From the NCBI GenBank assembly GCA_018340375.1, contig JAFFJZ010000002.1, positions 41,994,001 through 42,058,000 on the forward strand: 64,000 bases of DNA, given 5' to 3'. Source of the stretch: Gonatopus flavifemur. Its lineage: Eukaryota; Arthropoda; Insecta; Hymenoptera; Dryinidae. Below the pieces are notes generated by a model. It made no database searches and was not told the origin of the DNA. It was given only the letters and a program-made list of their open reading frames with translations. A program made the position numbers and the translations under genes. Of the stretch, positions 21,852 to 33,203 are shown piece by piece (within the stretch, counting starts at the first letter, position 1; the number at the start of each line of letters is the position of its first letter).

Positions 21852-22237
21852 ATCCCTAGTAAAAATGAATCATATAAGAACATACATAAAGCATATAGAA
21901 ACCATACATGGTCATATATGACCATATATAATTCATACGCAATCCATATTGAATCCGTATATGATCATATATGGCCCATACAGAATCCATATATGACCTC
22001 TCGATTCAAGACTTTCCCATACATGTGAAAAAATTCTGTCACATATGAAATATTTCTCGTATATGGATTTTATATGGATTATATATGAGTCATATATGAT
22101 CATATATGGATCACATATGGATTAAATATGGATTGTATATGATTCTATGCATTTTCATATATGCATCATATATGAATTTTATATGTATTATGTACGGATT
22201 ATGTATGGGTCATATATGTTTGTTTTTTACTAGGGAT
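21852..22237. repeat. TAGTAGAAAT-end element saturated with CATATATG
   Basis: 386 bp, from atccctagtaaaaatgaa to ttttttactagggat. The interior contains eight exact CATATATG words and many near variants (ATATGGAT, CATATGGAT). A related CATATATG block is at 33204-33722. No ORF. Confidence 0.85.
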
Positions 22238-24180
22238 CAAGTATCCTTCATCGAGATAGTATCTTAATCTTTTGTTAAAACAATTCATGCATGTCGAAAG
22301 ATAAATCAGACAGTGTCAGGCTCAAACTAAATTCGTTTGCAATCTCGATATGAAGAGAAAACAAAAACCTGTTACAACGTCAGGGTATGTAAATTGAATT
22401 CCAAACATATGTTTCTAGATTGAAATCAGAGGTACACTTGATAGAAGTTGTTTTGTTTTTTGCCCAAGATGGTGAAATCCAAAATGAGATGATTTAGATT
22501 ATCATTGAGCTGAGAAGAGATTAATTTTATTTCCAAAGTTTTCGTATTTAAATTTGATGGTCATTCGAGAATCCTTATTATGTTTGGAGTGTTGAACCAC
22601 AATATGTAGATTCTTGTCGTGAGAATAATGACTATAGACTTGATGAAAAACAGTGGAAACGGTGTACACGGCTATGTATCGAACCACCCATTAACCACCC
22701 GGCGGCCGAATTTGGACGAGGGTAGCCGAGCCTCTTTTCCAGTGGTGTAAGTATTAGGTACGAGCAGTCGTGATTACGTCGACCAACGTAGATGGTGTTC
22801 TACGTGCATCCAGTACGCATCCAATAGCTCCTGGATCACTGGAGAACGTGGATAGGAAAGGAGAGGAACGTGAGAAAGGAGGCGCGTGAATTTACTAGGG
22901 CTCGCGAAACGTTACTCCCGTTATTCAGTTGGAGATGGAACGTCCGATAGGACGAAACAAGCGTATTCGTATATGTCGACTCGTATTGCATACCCATATG
23001 ACATAACAGGGATAAAATTCACTTGAAAAGTTTTTCAATTAATGTGAAAAATATATCTCTATACTGAATCATTGATACGATACAACAATGAATTCCTCCA
23101 TTGGTGTATGTGTTCTCACGTAAATAACATACTTGATTAATCAATTATAATACATATTTTTTAAATTTCATTTCTTTTTTTCTTTCTTTGAAATATTGAG
23201 TACATAGAAGATTTATATATAAACTTTGGTAATTGATTTTACTCTTTCCGTGGATAACGCGTAACGTTGTGAATCACACGTGGTTTCAAAGTATTGGAAA
23301 GTTTGATTGAGAATTTTGTAGTATACCCGGTTAAACTACTGATAATATTAATAATGTCTGAGAAGTATCCTTGACAATCACTTAAATAATTTATCCGTAA
23401 ATATTGAACATATATATATAAAATCTATTCTTCCTCGCCGTAAGAAGAATGTACTTTTGGTAAGTATACGTATATTTGTTTGAAATTTGTAATCTGTAAT
23501 TAGACATTCCTTAATATAGATGACGATTTAGAAAATTTTTCGAATATTCATCGTGGAAAAAATTCCATTTGGGAAGGAAAGTGTTTATACCGGTTTACTT
23601 GTGATGCGCCGTTGAACATCTTGTAGAAGAGTTGAGTTTGAATATAAAAGAAAATTTCAAATAAATTCTAAATTGCATAGGGGAAGTTTATCTGAATTCT
23701 TTCATAAACCGTGAATAAAAAGTATATACAAAATCTACAAGTGAAAGAGATTTTTTTTAATCCACTGAGGAATTTAGAACACTTTTCCGATACACTTGCA
23801 TTCAAAATTTACGAGATACTTGTTGAGAATAATTCAGGAGTTTGTTCTCTTTTTTCATACAGCAATGAATTTTTATTTGGAGCGAATTATTTTTTTATGT
23901 TAACATGTAGACAAAAATTTCTCACTCATAGAAACATGTATTCGTTTTTAACTGCATAAATGATATCAAATAAACATGGTATTTGAATGAAGCCGGCTTC
24001 CCTTAAAATACTCAACATAGAGATGGATTCAGTGAAAGAGACAGTGAAAATTATTAGAATACTACGAATTCCTACATTGGGAATGATAAAAGTGTCTTTC
24101 GAAAAGAGTCTTGAGACATTTTTTCCTCAAAAGTATCTCAATACATTAAAATAATTCCATTCTGATAACAAATCTGCGAA
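22238..24180. other. Low-repeat region with a GC-rich island at 22680-23000
   Basis: Most of this is AT-rich and without recognisable features. 22680-23000 is clearly richer in G, C and CpG (cccggcggccgaatttgg, gtcgaccaacgtagatgg) and includes ttttccag followed closely by gtaagtatt, a strong splice-donor consensus. It could be a promoter, a 5' untranslated exon or an older insertion. I cannot assign a coding frame. A 61-residue ORF at 22502-22687 is unrecognised. Confidence 0.35.
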
Positions 24181-24419
24181 CACAAAAAAAATAATTAGCT
24201 ATTATTTGAATAGCTAAAAATTAGCTACGGGAGCTATTTTTTAGCAAGAAATGTAGCTGTCGCAGGGATAATTCAACCACAAAACCTGTGTGGTTACAGG
24301 TACGATTTCCTTCTGCGGTAGTTGAAAAATAGCTACAGCTGCGATTATTTTAGCTACAGTGGTGGAAAAGGGTGCTAAAAAAGTGAGTAGCTACCACAGC
24401 TATTTCTTTTTTTTCCATG
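24181..24419. repeat. TAGCTA-rich TIR element
   Basis: Starts cacaaaaaaaataattagct and ends agctatttctttttttttccatg, inverted and imperfect. The interior repeats TAGCTA / AGCTA words. Relatives at 47250-48051 and 62447-62916. Confidence 0.55.
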
Positions 24420-24656
24420 AATTAAACCAGCTCTACTGAACCAAAACTGAAATCACATTGGAGAAAAAAAATCTCAATGTTGATGAAGCGTCATTATTGC
24501 AAATAGGAAAAGTTCAAAACAGAGAATTGCTGAGCGAAGAACATTGTTAATCCCAATGGAAAAAAATCTACCGAAATTTTGAGACAGCAGTTCCCAAAAT
24601 TTCAGTAATCGGGGGACAAGTGGGAATTCTTCAAAAAATTACTGTGCAGCCTTTAA

Positions 24657-24874
24657 CCCTGGAACGGGCACATGAAAAACACAGGGAATTTCAAATGGCT
24701 GTAACTCATTTGAAACTAAACGGATTTCAACTCACTATGGGCGGTTTTTGTTCGACAGGATGTATACTTTGAAAATATTTGGGTGACAAACTACAGAGAT
24801 GAAGAAAGCCTCAGATGCTGGGGTAGAAAAAAATGCCCTGGGGTCCTAAAAGACCCCACATACCCATTCTAGGG
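24657..24874. repeat. TTAA-type (piggyBac-like) MITE
   Basis: 218 bp. TTAA at 24653-24656 precedes ccctggaacgggcacat; the right end acatacccattctaggg is followed by TTGA (one change from TTAA). The inner word aggaccccacat resembles ends of other CCCTAG-starting elements. No coding content. Confidence 0.7.
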
Positions 24875-25071
24875 TTGAATTCATGAACAGTTTGAAGAGA
24901 TTTTTCCTGCAAATTTTACAAAATATACACAGGAATTTTTTGAAGAATCCCCTTGTACCTTGATTACAGGAATTTGACGGTAATTTTTCAAGTGAAATTC
25001 ATTCGGTGTTCATTTTTGCAGAAGAATTTCCGTTGACATCATGAAAATTTCAGTCAAGAAGAATTCTTGTA

Positions 25072-25339
25072 CACTGTTAGAGATTTCTGCATGAAGCTTC
25101 AATCCCATGTGATGGAAGCAATTTCCACTCACGTGATTGTAAAAGTTCTTGAAATTTCCATGATATTTGAATGAAATTCAATTATTAAACTGTACTATTA
25201 TGGGTAGTATAATATAGCAAAAATTGAAAATTCAATTAATACATGTGATTGAATTGCTAATTCAATCAACAGGAATTTAAAATTTCATTCACAAATGTAC
25301 TTGAAAAATGAATGAAAATTCAAGAGATTTTTAACAGTG
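25072..25339. repeat. CACTG-ended element; intact relative of the MULE target site
   Basis: 268 bp between TA dinucleotides, ends cactgttagagatttctgca and aagagatttttaacagtg. It contains atgaagcttcaatcccatgtg and caatttccactcacgtgatt. These also flank the MULE element at 39355-40549, so this copy shows the uninterrupted sequence. Confidence 0.75.
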
Positions 25340-25341
25340 TA

Positions 25342-25875
25342 TTTATGCAGGAAAATTGAAGTGAGAAAAATTAAATTCAATGTAATATTTATAATAATTA
25401 GGGAAATACCAGTACCAAAGGAAATTTTCAATCTCAATGAACCGGAGGATTTAAATTTATTTTCCTTCAAGTAAAAAGCGAATATAGCTTTGAAATAATG
25501 TGAGACACGGTACAACAGAAACTAAAACTTGCTTCATTTTGAAATGTGACCAAAACTAGTTTTGTTTCAAATTAAAATAAGCACTGAAAAGGAATGCCAA
25601 TAAATACAATGGCACAAGCTAAATTTCAATTAAGATGTTGGAGATTTAGTTGAAGTTTTTACAATGGGACCTTACTTGACTAGGCATGAAATTGTTCGGA
25701 TTTAAATCCCTGCCTTGGGTCAAGTTGAAGTGGTCTGAGGCAAGATAGGGCCTCGGATGGTCCAATTCTCGGAGGAGGAAATTTCTAACTGGGTAGCGGT
25801 GGCAAACAAATAGAAAATCACGGCATTCGAACCGGTCTGTTTGCTATAGAAAGATATTGGCAATCAAATGTGGTA
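25342..25875. other. Intergenic DNA, nothing recognised
   Basis: AT-rich. A 76-residue ORF on the minus strand (25285-25515) is partly inside the preceding element and shows no motif. Confidence 0.35.
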
Positions 25876-26370
25876 CACACGGAAACAAAATTCGCTGACG
25901 CAGCAAATTTAAGTATTATACACAAAATAGCAAATCTTTTTGCTAACCTAGTTCAAAATTCGCTGTCACAACTAAGTGGATTGCTGAGAGAGTGACATGA
26001 TTAGTGTTGCGCCGAGCTGGCTCGAGCCGAATCGAGCTGGAAACGTAATTCAAAGGAATACCAACACTTGTGCTTCGCTACATTTTTTTTATGTATTTAT
26101 TCAATGATTTGAGCACACAGAATGGAAAAATATCATCAACGAGAAATAAAAGAAATTTTATGAGCAAACAATCTTCCTCTCAAAATTCATCAAATTTCTT
26201 GGATCTCATGAAAATTTCATAAAATTTTGTGTATCTAATTTTGAAACCAAATATCACATTCCATTTGTAATCATTAATTTTTATACGTTTATTTCATCTT
26301 GTTTTCCACCATGTTGTACATGTTGTAGAAATTTGTGTTCAAAATGATGTGCGATTAAAATCATTCTTAC

Positions 26371-26617
26371 CCCAAGAGAACACCAACGTTCGATAAACCT
26401 TTATTAGACGTGCAATGAAGCTATGGACATTTGAAGGTTTGATGAACGTTCGTTGAATGTGAATTTATCAAACCCTAAGAGAACACAGAGCTTCTAGGTG
26501 AAATTTAGGTTCATTGTACGTACTTTGACGTCCAGGGAACGTCCAGTGGACTATCAAATGGCCTTACGTACAATAAACCTCTATTGAACCTTCTTTGGAA
26601 CTTCGTGTTCTCTTGGG
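26371..26617. repeat. CCCAAGAGAAC-ended element
   Basis: Left cccaagagaacaccaacgtt and right aacttcgtgttctcttggg, 247 bp. Interior words AACGTTC, ACGTAC. The flanks are AC (left) and AA (right), one mismatch from the AA duplication of its relatives. Similar in words to 35405-35871. Confidence 0.65.
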
Positions 26618-26795
26618 AAAAATCAATCTAAAATCGATCTATTCGGGTCGTGTCCTTTGAGGGGAAATTTTGTATTCATGAAACAAGCAAAGTAGAATCG
26701 TTACAACATTTTACTATTTTGGTATCATTTACAATAAGTTGCGTGAAATTGCCCTGATCTACATTCCGGACAAAACCCCCACCGATGGGATACAC

Positions 26796-26984
26796 CGCCT
26801 CAACGCAGAATTTGAGTGAAGAATCGGTGGATGAACGGTTGCTCGTCGGAGATGTGACGTGGAAGCAACGAAGAAAAGTCTGGCCTTGATCTTCACGCGG
26901 ACTTTCCTTCGTTACCTCCACGTCACTTTTCCGACGAGCAACCGTTTATCCACCGATTCTCCACCCAAATTCTGCTTTGAGGCG
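26796..26984. repeat. 189-bp palindrome
   Basis: The arms run inward from cgcctcaacgcagaatttg and from its mirror ctgctttgaggcg. They share ccaccgattct, cgacgagcaaccgtt and cacgtc. The loop is near 26882-26903. The 81-residue ORF on the minus strand (26676-26921) reads the left arm and is not a gene. Confidence 0.8.
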
Positions 26985-27812
26985 ATATGAGGTCTTGTGC
27001 AGGATGATATTTCCTGCAAAACCATACACGCAGAGAAAATTAATCAAAGCATTACTATGCTATACAGTCAAGCAGGGACAAAATCACATCGTGACGGTAT
27101 GTAGTATGCTTTTTGATTAAAATCACCTTATTTTCTAGTGGAGAGTGAGAGAATCCTGTTATCAATTAGCAGAAAGTATAGAAATTTCAATGACAAAATG
27201 TAATACATTTCCTCACAATGTGATTTCTTCCCTACTTCATTGTAAAGTGTAGTCATTTTTAAGATAACTCTTCTTTGCGTGTAGCAATTGAATACAATGT
27301 TTCAAATACAATGAAACATATTTTCGATAGATTCTTGCTCGTTTGAGATAAACTCAGAGATGCCAATATTATAGCTCTCCATAATTTGAGGATAATTAAA
27401 ATGAAGGATGCCAAGATAGCACATTTCGTTTAACACAAAGTAGTCGAAATCAACATATATTTTTTTGAAAATATCTATTGTAGCCAATTTTTTGCTCAAC
27501 ACGAAAGGACACATATATTCGGAACATGAAAATGATTTATGGTTCTTTATAACAATTTTTCAATTGGTAATCAAAAGCTCGGCTCGAGCTATGGCTCGAA
27601 CCTCGACTGAGCTCAGCTCGAAAAAAAATCTCCTGCTCGGCTCGAAGCTCGCGGCAACACTAGACATGATTAAGTAAAGCAGCCAATTTTTCAGTTTTAT
27701 GTACAGAATAGCAAACAAATTTTGCTGTCACAGCTAAAAAATTGCTGTTATAGCAAAGGGGATCTAACAAAATTATATTCCGCTGCCAAAGCGGATTTCT
27801 TATCTCACCGTA

Positions 27813-28313
27813 CACTGAGGAAAAAAACTGCAGCTGAAATTAAGCCCGAGTACAGTATTTAATTACAACGGCTATATTTTCACCAGCACAGCGATTTTCA
27901 TAGCTACTTTGATGGTGAATATACCCAATCAAAAAAATCCGTAACATGCCAATGTTGACAACAGGTGCAGTACAGTGCCAGTATTGGGTCTCCAACACTT
28001 GGTCAACACGTACGGGATCAGTACTGGATACATAAAAATAAAGTAATATGCCTGTACTGATAAACCAGTACTGAGAACTTAATACCGGCCAGGTACTAAC
28101 CCAGTGCTAGCCCTGCACTGATTGCGAATAATGGCATCAGTACTCAATCCCCAGTACTGAAAAGCGTTATCATTCCAGATAAATGCCAGTACCCTGCCAG
28201 TCTTGGCTAGTACTGGTGCAGCACTGCGCCTGTTGTAAATTTCTGGTTGGGTAGCTATTGTAACTACAAAAATGTACTTGGGCTGAACTTCAGCTACAAT
28301 TCTTTTCTCAGTG
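27813..28313. repeat. CACTG-ended TIR element hosting a CAGTACTG element
   Basis: Left cactgaggaaaaaaactgca, right cagctacaattcttttctcagtg region ending 28313. The arms share GCTGAA..TCAGCCC..GTAC. The element is split at 27922 by the 328-bp element 27924-28251. Its left end abuts the end of the element at 25876-27810, so it apparently inserted at that element's very last bases. Confidence 0.75.
27924..28251. repeat. CCCAATC...GGTTGGG element saturated with CAGTACTG
   Basis: 328 bp with TA on both sides. Ends cccaatcaaaaaaatccg and gtaaatttctggttggg. The interior has four exact CAGTACT words and many variants (CCAGTATTG, CCAGTGCT, GCACTG). The 88-residue minus-strand ORF at 28079-28345 is a by-product. 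Confidence 0.8.
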
Positions 28314-28985
28314 TGATAAAATAACGAAAGGAAGAGTAATGACAAAACATTGGGAACACATATAGCACTCTGTAAAAAAGTTGACTTGAGTTGGTTGGCT
28401 TACTTTACATTCAGCATAAGATACTTTTAGATTCACCGGTGAAATAAGTATGATTTAAAAACTTTCTTTCCATCATGAATATACTCAGATGGAAAAAGAA
28501 GAAATTTCAATGAGTACAGATTTTAAATACATCGAGGCGCATTCCAAAAACAGCAAGATTTAATACATCACGTAACATAACTTTGAACTCCTCGCTTACG
28601 ATGATACGTTTCAAGAGATATTATATTGTTTTTCGACGAGAAACCACATCACGTCCCTGAAGATAATTACAACAGACCTGGAGGGATCTCTCAAGTGAAT
28701 CAAGGTCTAATCTGAAACTAGCAAAATTCATTCGAGAAATTTCAAATCTCTTCTACCCAAGTAGAACAGACAAGTAAAAAAAAACGTCATCTTGATGTCA
28801 CTTTCAAGTCATCAAAAAACTGGGACATCTGCGAGCACTAAATCGTGAGGTCATTTTATGTGAGTTCAACCGGACCACATTGTTATCTTGGAACATATTA
28901 AATATCAATAATACATATTTATTATATAAAAATCTCATCACATTGAAAATATAAAAATATTAAAATGATGTTATGAAGATATATA
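28314..28985. other. Intergenic DNA, nothing recognised
   Basis: AT-rich, without paired ends or a recognisable ORF. Confidence 0.35.
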
Positions 28986-29189
28986 CTGTAAAACATGTGG
29001 TGTTAAAACAGTGTCAAAACGAACACAGAATCAACATCACACGGATTCTATACATGTCCACCCCGAAATCGGTGTCGGAATAACACCAAACGATGTTAAA
29101 ATAACACTTTGCGGTGTGAAAATGAAACCATGTGGGGTTAAAAGAACACTTTGGTGTGAAATTTTTCTAACCCCGCCAATTTTTTACAG
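28986..29189. repeat. GGTGTTAAAA-word element
   Basis: 204 bp between TA dinucleotides, ends ctgtaaaacatgtggtgtt and gccaattttttacag. The interior repeats GGTGTNAAAA and its complement. The 81-residue ORF 29011-29256 reads these words and is not a gene. Confidence 0.65.
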
Positions 29190-29420
29190 TATAATTCCGA
29201 TGGAACATTCATTTGTTTCCAAATATGCAATAAGACTGAACATTTCCCTCAAATAGTTGTATGCGATGTTATTTGTCGATAAAATTGACGCATTTTCTCG
29301 ATCAAAAAATTTGACATCAAAATTTAATTATTCCTGATGAAAATTTGGACGGTGACTGACATGTGACAGATTTTGGTAAAAATCACATAAAAATGACGTT
29401 TTTTTAACTAATGTGTTTTA

Positions 29421-29957
29421 CACCGAAAAAAACAATAAGTTAACCTTACTCCAAATTAGTTCCAGGAACTGGATACAGTTGTTGATATTTGGATAACTAG
29501 AACGGGCATTGGCTCAACTAAATTCAAATTTAATTCCTCTGATTTTGGTTACTGTTACTAATTTGCACGCAGACAAAATTCTTGCTGAAAAAGCGATTCC
29601 GAAAAATCTGCTTTGCTAAATCAGCAAAACGGTTGCTGTTATAGCAAAAATTCTGCTATTTCAGCAAAATTTCCTAGTTGTCTGTATATCTACAATCTCG
29701 GATTGCTGAATGGCAAGCGCTTGTTAAAAGAGCAAGATTTTTGCTGTGACAGCAAATTATTTGCTAATTCAGCAACAAGTTTTGCCATATCAACAAAGCA
29801 AATCTTCGAGGTTTGCTGTTTCAGCAACTTTTTCTCTCTGAGTGTGAAACTGCCTTCACTACAGCTTTTATTACCGGCTTCCATTCTTTTATTACTCGGA
29901 ACTAATTTTCACAACTAACTTCAGTTCATTCGGTCAAATAAATTATTTTTTTCGGTG
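29421..29957. repeat. CACCG-ended TIR element hosting a CAGCAAA element
   Basis: Left caccgaaaaaaacaataagt, right aaattatttttttcggtg, between TA dinucleotides. The arms also share ACTAATTT/AAATTAGT and GTTAACTT-like blocks. Interrupted by 29566-29844. Confidence 0.75.
29566..29844. repeat. CAGCAAA-word element, uninterrupted copy
   Basis: 279 bp, ends cacgcagacaaaattcttgc and aactttttctctctgagtg. Filled with TTGCTG/CAGCAA words (ttgctgtgacagcaaatt, tttgctgtttcagcaa). It is the intact inverted-orientation relative of 38600-39308 and provides the empty sites for the two elements nested there. Confidence 0.85.
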
Positions 29958-29959
29958 TA

Positions 29960-30852
29960 CTTGGGATACGGACTATCTTTCGAATACTTTTTCATTCATT
30001 GTAATGGAATTTTTGTAAAGATTTTTCAAAATGTAAGGAAGAGTGGAATCTCCAACAGATGTTACTTTCTCGGTTACATAATCCTTCTAAATATTCAAAG
30101 GAAAATCAATTGAGATTTTGTTCGAATAAAATCGGAATAAATTGAAGCAATCGAAGGTGTTTCGCTTCTGAATGGAAATAGAAGAGAATGAATCGGTCGC
30201 AGTATATAGCATGCTTTCATCGACGGTGAATGAATGCGAACGTGGATGTTTGATTGAAACATTCCGAGAAGTAAGTTCATTTTTCGTTGCCAATTGAATT
30301 GTTACGATCTCGAATGGAAGGATACATTAATTCTATTCGAGAACCGAATTTTTATGTCGTGTCAAGAATACGTAACAGCACTTGAGAAAAGGATGTAGTA
30401 TAAATCGAAGACAATACTAGGCTGTGGAAAAGATTTATGAAGGATAAATCCCAATAAACATTCTGTATCTCAACACATTTCACGATAAGTCTCATTCAAA
30501 GTTAAGAGCATTCGAGGATTCTTCGAAAAATGCTAACATTTCAAGAACGGGCCACTGTGGAGCTTTGCCAACTACATCATTCATTTGATTTGATTATTCA
30601 TGAGCTTATCTAGATTTCTCAATTCCGAAGTTATTCCAATTTGGAATTTTTATCATCACAAATAATCAGAAACTTTCGATGCACTCGTAAATCAGAATAT
30701 CGCTCTGTGAAGCACTTCTCTGATTGAAGCGGAAGTGCTGTACAGAGCGATATTTCGATTAAATCGAAGCGTTGCCCGGAGTTTGTCATGAACGATTAGC
30801 TCCTGCCGCGTTCTAGTATCACCTTAAATCGATATAACTTGGGAACTAAAAA
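29960..30852. other. Mostly unique DNA with a short hairpin at 30692-30755
   Basis: The hairpin arms are aatatcgctctgtgaagcact and agtgctgtacagagcgatatt. Otherwise AT-rich with only short unrecognised ORFs. Confidence 0.4.
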
Positions 30853-30949
30853 CACGGAGAGAAAACTGATATTGCCGGATACTTTTTGCTGTGACAGCAA
30901 TTTTTTTGCTATCACAACAGTTTGTCAAATTTATCTGTTATTCCATATA

Positions 30950-31873
30950 CAGTGGGTGGCCAAATTATTAGGCCACAATTGAGATTATTGAGGTTACTCC
31001 AAAGTTGAATATCTCAGTGAAAAATTATCGTAAGGAAACAAATGAATACGCAATTTCAAGGGCAAAGTCTACTCTTTGAGCATCATTTGACTTCTTTGGT
31101 CTATCATGTTTGCCCGACAACCTACATCGCATTAAGTATGAGCATTTTGCTCGATATTTCCTCAGTTTTTCAAACAGAAGGAGCTCGCAGGAAGATTAAA
31201 ACATGGAAACACGAAAATAAACATTTTGTAGAGAATTTCCTCAGCTCCAAAACGCTTTTTTTATTTTCCTGGTAGAGTCATTTTCAGCGGAGTTATGTCA
31301 TGTTTTATGACTTGTAATTTTGAGACGGTTAAGGGAACAAAAAATTTCCTTGGAGGAAAAAGTTTTGTTTTAAGATGTATTATACGCAGAAAATACTTTT
31401 GAAAGCAATCAAAAACCTCTCGAAGTATTTTTTTTTCGTATAATACATAGCAAAACAAAACTTTTTCCTCCAAGGAAATTTTTTGTTCCCTTAACCGTCT
31501 CAAAATTACAAGTCATAAAACATGACATAACTCCGCCGAAAATGACTCTACCAGGAAAATAAAAAAAGCGTTTTGGAGCTGAGGAAATTCTCTACAAAAT
31601 GTTTATTTTCGTGTTTCCATGTTTTAATCTTCCTGCGAGCTCCTTCTGTTTGAAAAACTGAGGAAATATCGAGCAAAATGCTCATACTTAATGCGATGTA
31701 GGTTGTCGGGCAAACATGATAGACCAAAGAGGTCAAATGATGCTCAAAGAGTAGACTTTGCCCTTGAAATTGCGTATTCATTTGTTTCCTTACGATAATT
31801 TTTCACTGAGATATTCAACTTTGGAGTAATCTCAATAATCTCAATTGTGGCCTAATAATTTGGCCACCCACTG
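30950..31873. repeat. 924-bp nearly perfect palindromic element (Tc1-like ends)
   Basis: It begins cagtgggtggccaaattatt and ends aataatttggccacccactg, flanked by TA at 30948-30949 and 31874-31875. The two arms mirror each other about position 31411.5 almost base for base. In the outer ~150 bp I see two differences. The spacer is only a few tens of bases (about 31400-31425). The arms encode the same 77-residue ORF on opposite strands (31042-31275 and 31548-31781). Ends and TA target point to a Tc1-like non-autonomous foldback element. Transcription through it would make a long double-stranded hairpin. Confidence 0.95.
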
Positions 31874-32460
31874 TATACACGGACAGAAATTCTTAGTTGT
31901 ATTAGCTAAATTTTAGCTATTATAGCTTAAAATTTATAATTGAAAATAAGAGATTGTCAGAATGTTATCCAAACGAACTCTTTAAGAAGATTTTTTTCTG
32001 AGATCTCAGAAAAATGATACCATTCAGATATCAATATAATAACATTGACAGAAGACTCTTTCAAGAGACCTCCTAAAGATCTATTCTCCTTAAGAGTGTT
32101 CACTGGGAATGTTACTGTACTATCAGTTCGCGCATGAAAAATCTACATAAGCCAACTAAATATTTGGGCACTAAAGTCAAATTGGCTGGAATGTGTTATC
32201 CGGTTGCCCCCACGTGGGTCCCATCTAGTACGTGAATGGTAAATGGGACGCCCAGACAAATTTCTACCAGGATGGAAGCCAAAAAAATGGCTATTCATCT
32301 GACAGCTAATTACTTCTTTCCCTATATGTCAAACTAAAAACTTCACTAATTCATCAAAAAATTTATCGCAGCAGCCAATTTTTAGATGGGTTAGCAAAAA
32401 CATTTGCTGTTGCATATATGATACCTTGATTGGTTGCTTCAGCAAATTTGTTCCTCCGTG
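31874..32460. repeat. Fragments of TAGCTA, TAGTAGAAAT-end and CAGCAAA elements
   Basis: A CACGG start at 31878 leads into TAGCTA words. 32100-32275 is an inverted relative of 46129-46250 (shared: gtgggtcccatctagtacgt and gggacgcccagacaaatttc). 32365-32460 has TTGCTGTTGC words and ends ttcctccgtg, which may pair with cacggagagaaaactg at 30853. Boundaries are uncertain. Confidence 0.5.
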
Positions 32461-32464
32461 AATA

Positions 32465-32910
32465 CTATCCATGGGATAAGGGAAACATGAACCGATGCTG
32501 GCTCAGTTGGGCTGCCAAAGCTGCCAGTACTGGTAAATTCAAAGCTTCCAAAACTATAAAAACTGGCAAGAAATCGGCATGATAACAGCATTTTACACAG
32601 AGGCCAATATAACATTCACATCCGCATCAGTACTATTCGTTTAGATGCGCCTATCATGGTGGAACTCTGACGTTCCAACCTTTTCCAAATAGTATCGTTT
32701 TAATATTGGCTTAAGACTGTCTGTCCATTCGAACCAATGTTGTTCGAAATCCGTCGAACAGATTGTACCAGCTTGAAAATAGTAACGATCATAAATAGAA
32801 ACCATTCTTTCTGTCGGAGTTTCGCAAATACAACTCCGGATCAATTTTTGCTGAAGAAAACATTGATTTCAAATTCCGCAAACGATGCATGTTTTCAATA
32901 GTATATCGAC
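32465..32910. repeat. CAGTACTG-family copy and an unrecognised ORF
   Basis: 32465-32640 is an inverted relative of 51190-51418 (shared: gccagtactgg, aaaactggcaag, catgataacagcattttac). 32641-32844 (minus) is a 67-residue ORF with MVSIYDRYYFQAGTICST. I do not recognise it. Sequence after it has no supportable feature. Confidence 0.5.
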
Positions 32911-33203
32911 GTTTCGAACCACCCTTGTATATATACGGTACATAATTTCAGAATTATGCGAAATCAAGACCAGTCCCAATGGAATTGAAAGTATGGAATA
33001 TTTGAATCAATAATATTGCCCATTCGTTAACTACTGAACGATCAGTACTGGTTGAATACACACCTGTTGCGAAAATCAAGAGCAAAAGAACAGCTCTTTC
33101 TTTATTATCGTAATAAAGTATCCTCCGTATGACAGTTTTTCCTTCGTACTATATGAGACTTTGTTCAATTATGTGCATTTATAGCCAATTCAGAATCTTT
33201 AAA

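Larger units (their letters stand above)
26002..27662. mobile_element. hAT-type non-autonomous element, TSD GACATGAT
   Basis: 1661 bp with ends TAGTGTTGCGCCGAGC and (complement) TAGTGTTGCCGCGAGC. Perfect 8-bp direct repeats GACATGAT lie at 25994-26001 and 27663-27670. This fits hAT. The ends are rich in GGCTCGAGCC-type words (26010-26045 and 27575-27655). Nested inside are a GAACGTTC-type element (26371-26617) and a palindrome (26796-26984). No transposase is recognisable. Confidence 0.87.
25876..27810. repeat. CAGCAAA-word TIR element split by a hAT-type insertion
   Basis: Left part 25876-26001 starts cacacggaaacaaaattcgc; right part 27671-27810 ends aagcggatttcttatctcaccg. Both parts carry TTTGCTGTCACAGC-type words. 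Removing 26002-27662 plus one copy of GACATGAT joins them. Confidence 0.7.

Noticed and set aside
31042..31275. 77-residue ORF repeated on the opposite strand at 31548-31781
   Set aside because: The two ORFs are the mirror arms of one palindrome. The protein shows no motif, so duplication of the frame says nothing about coding.
32641..32844. 67-residue ORF with some aromatic-rich segments
   Set aside because: Could be a fossil of an element protein, but I recognise no family and cannot extend it in frame.
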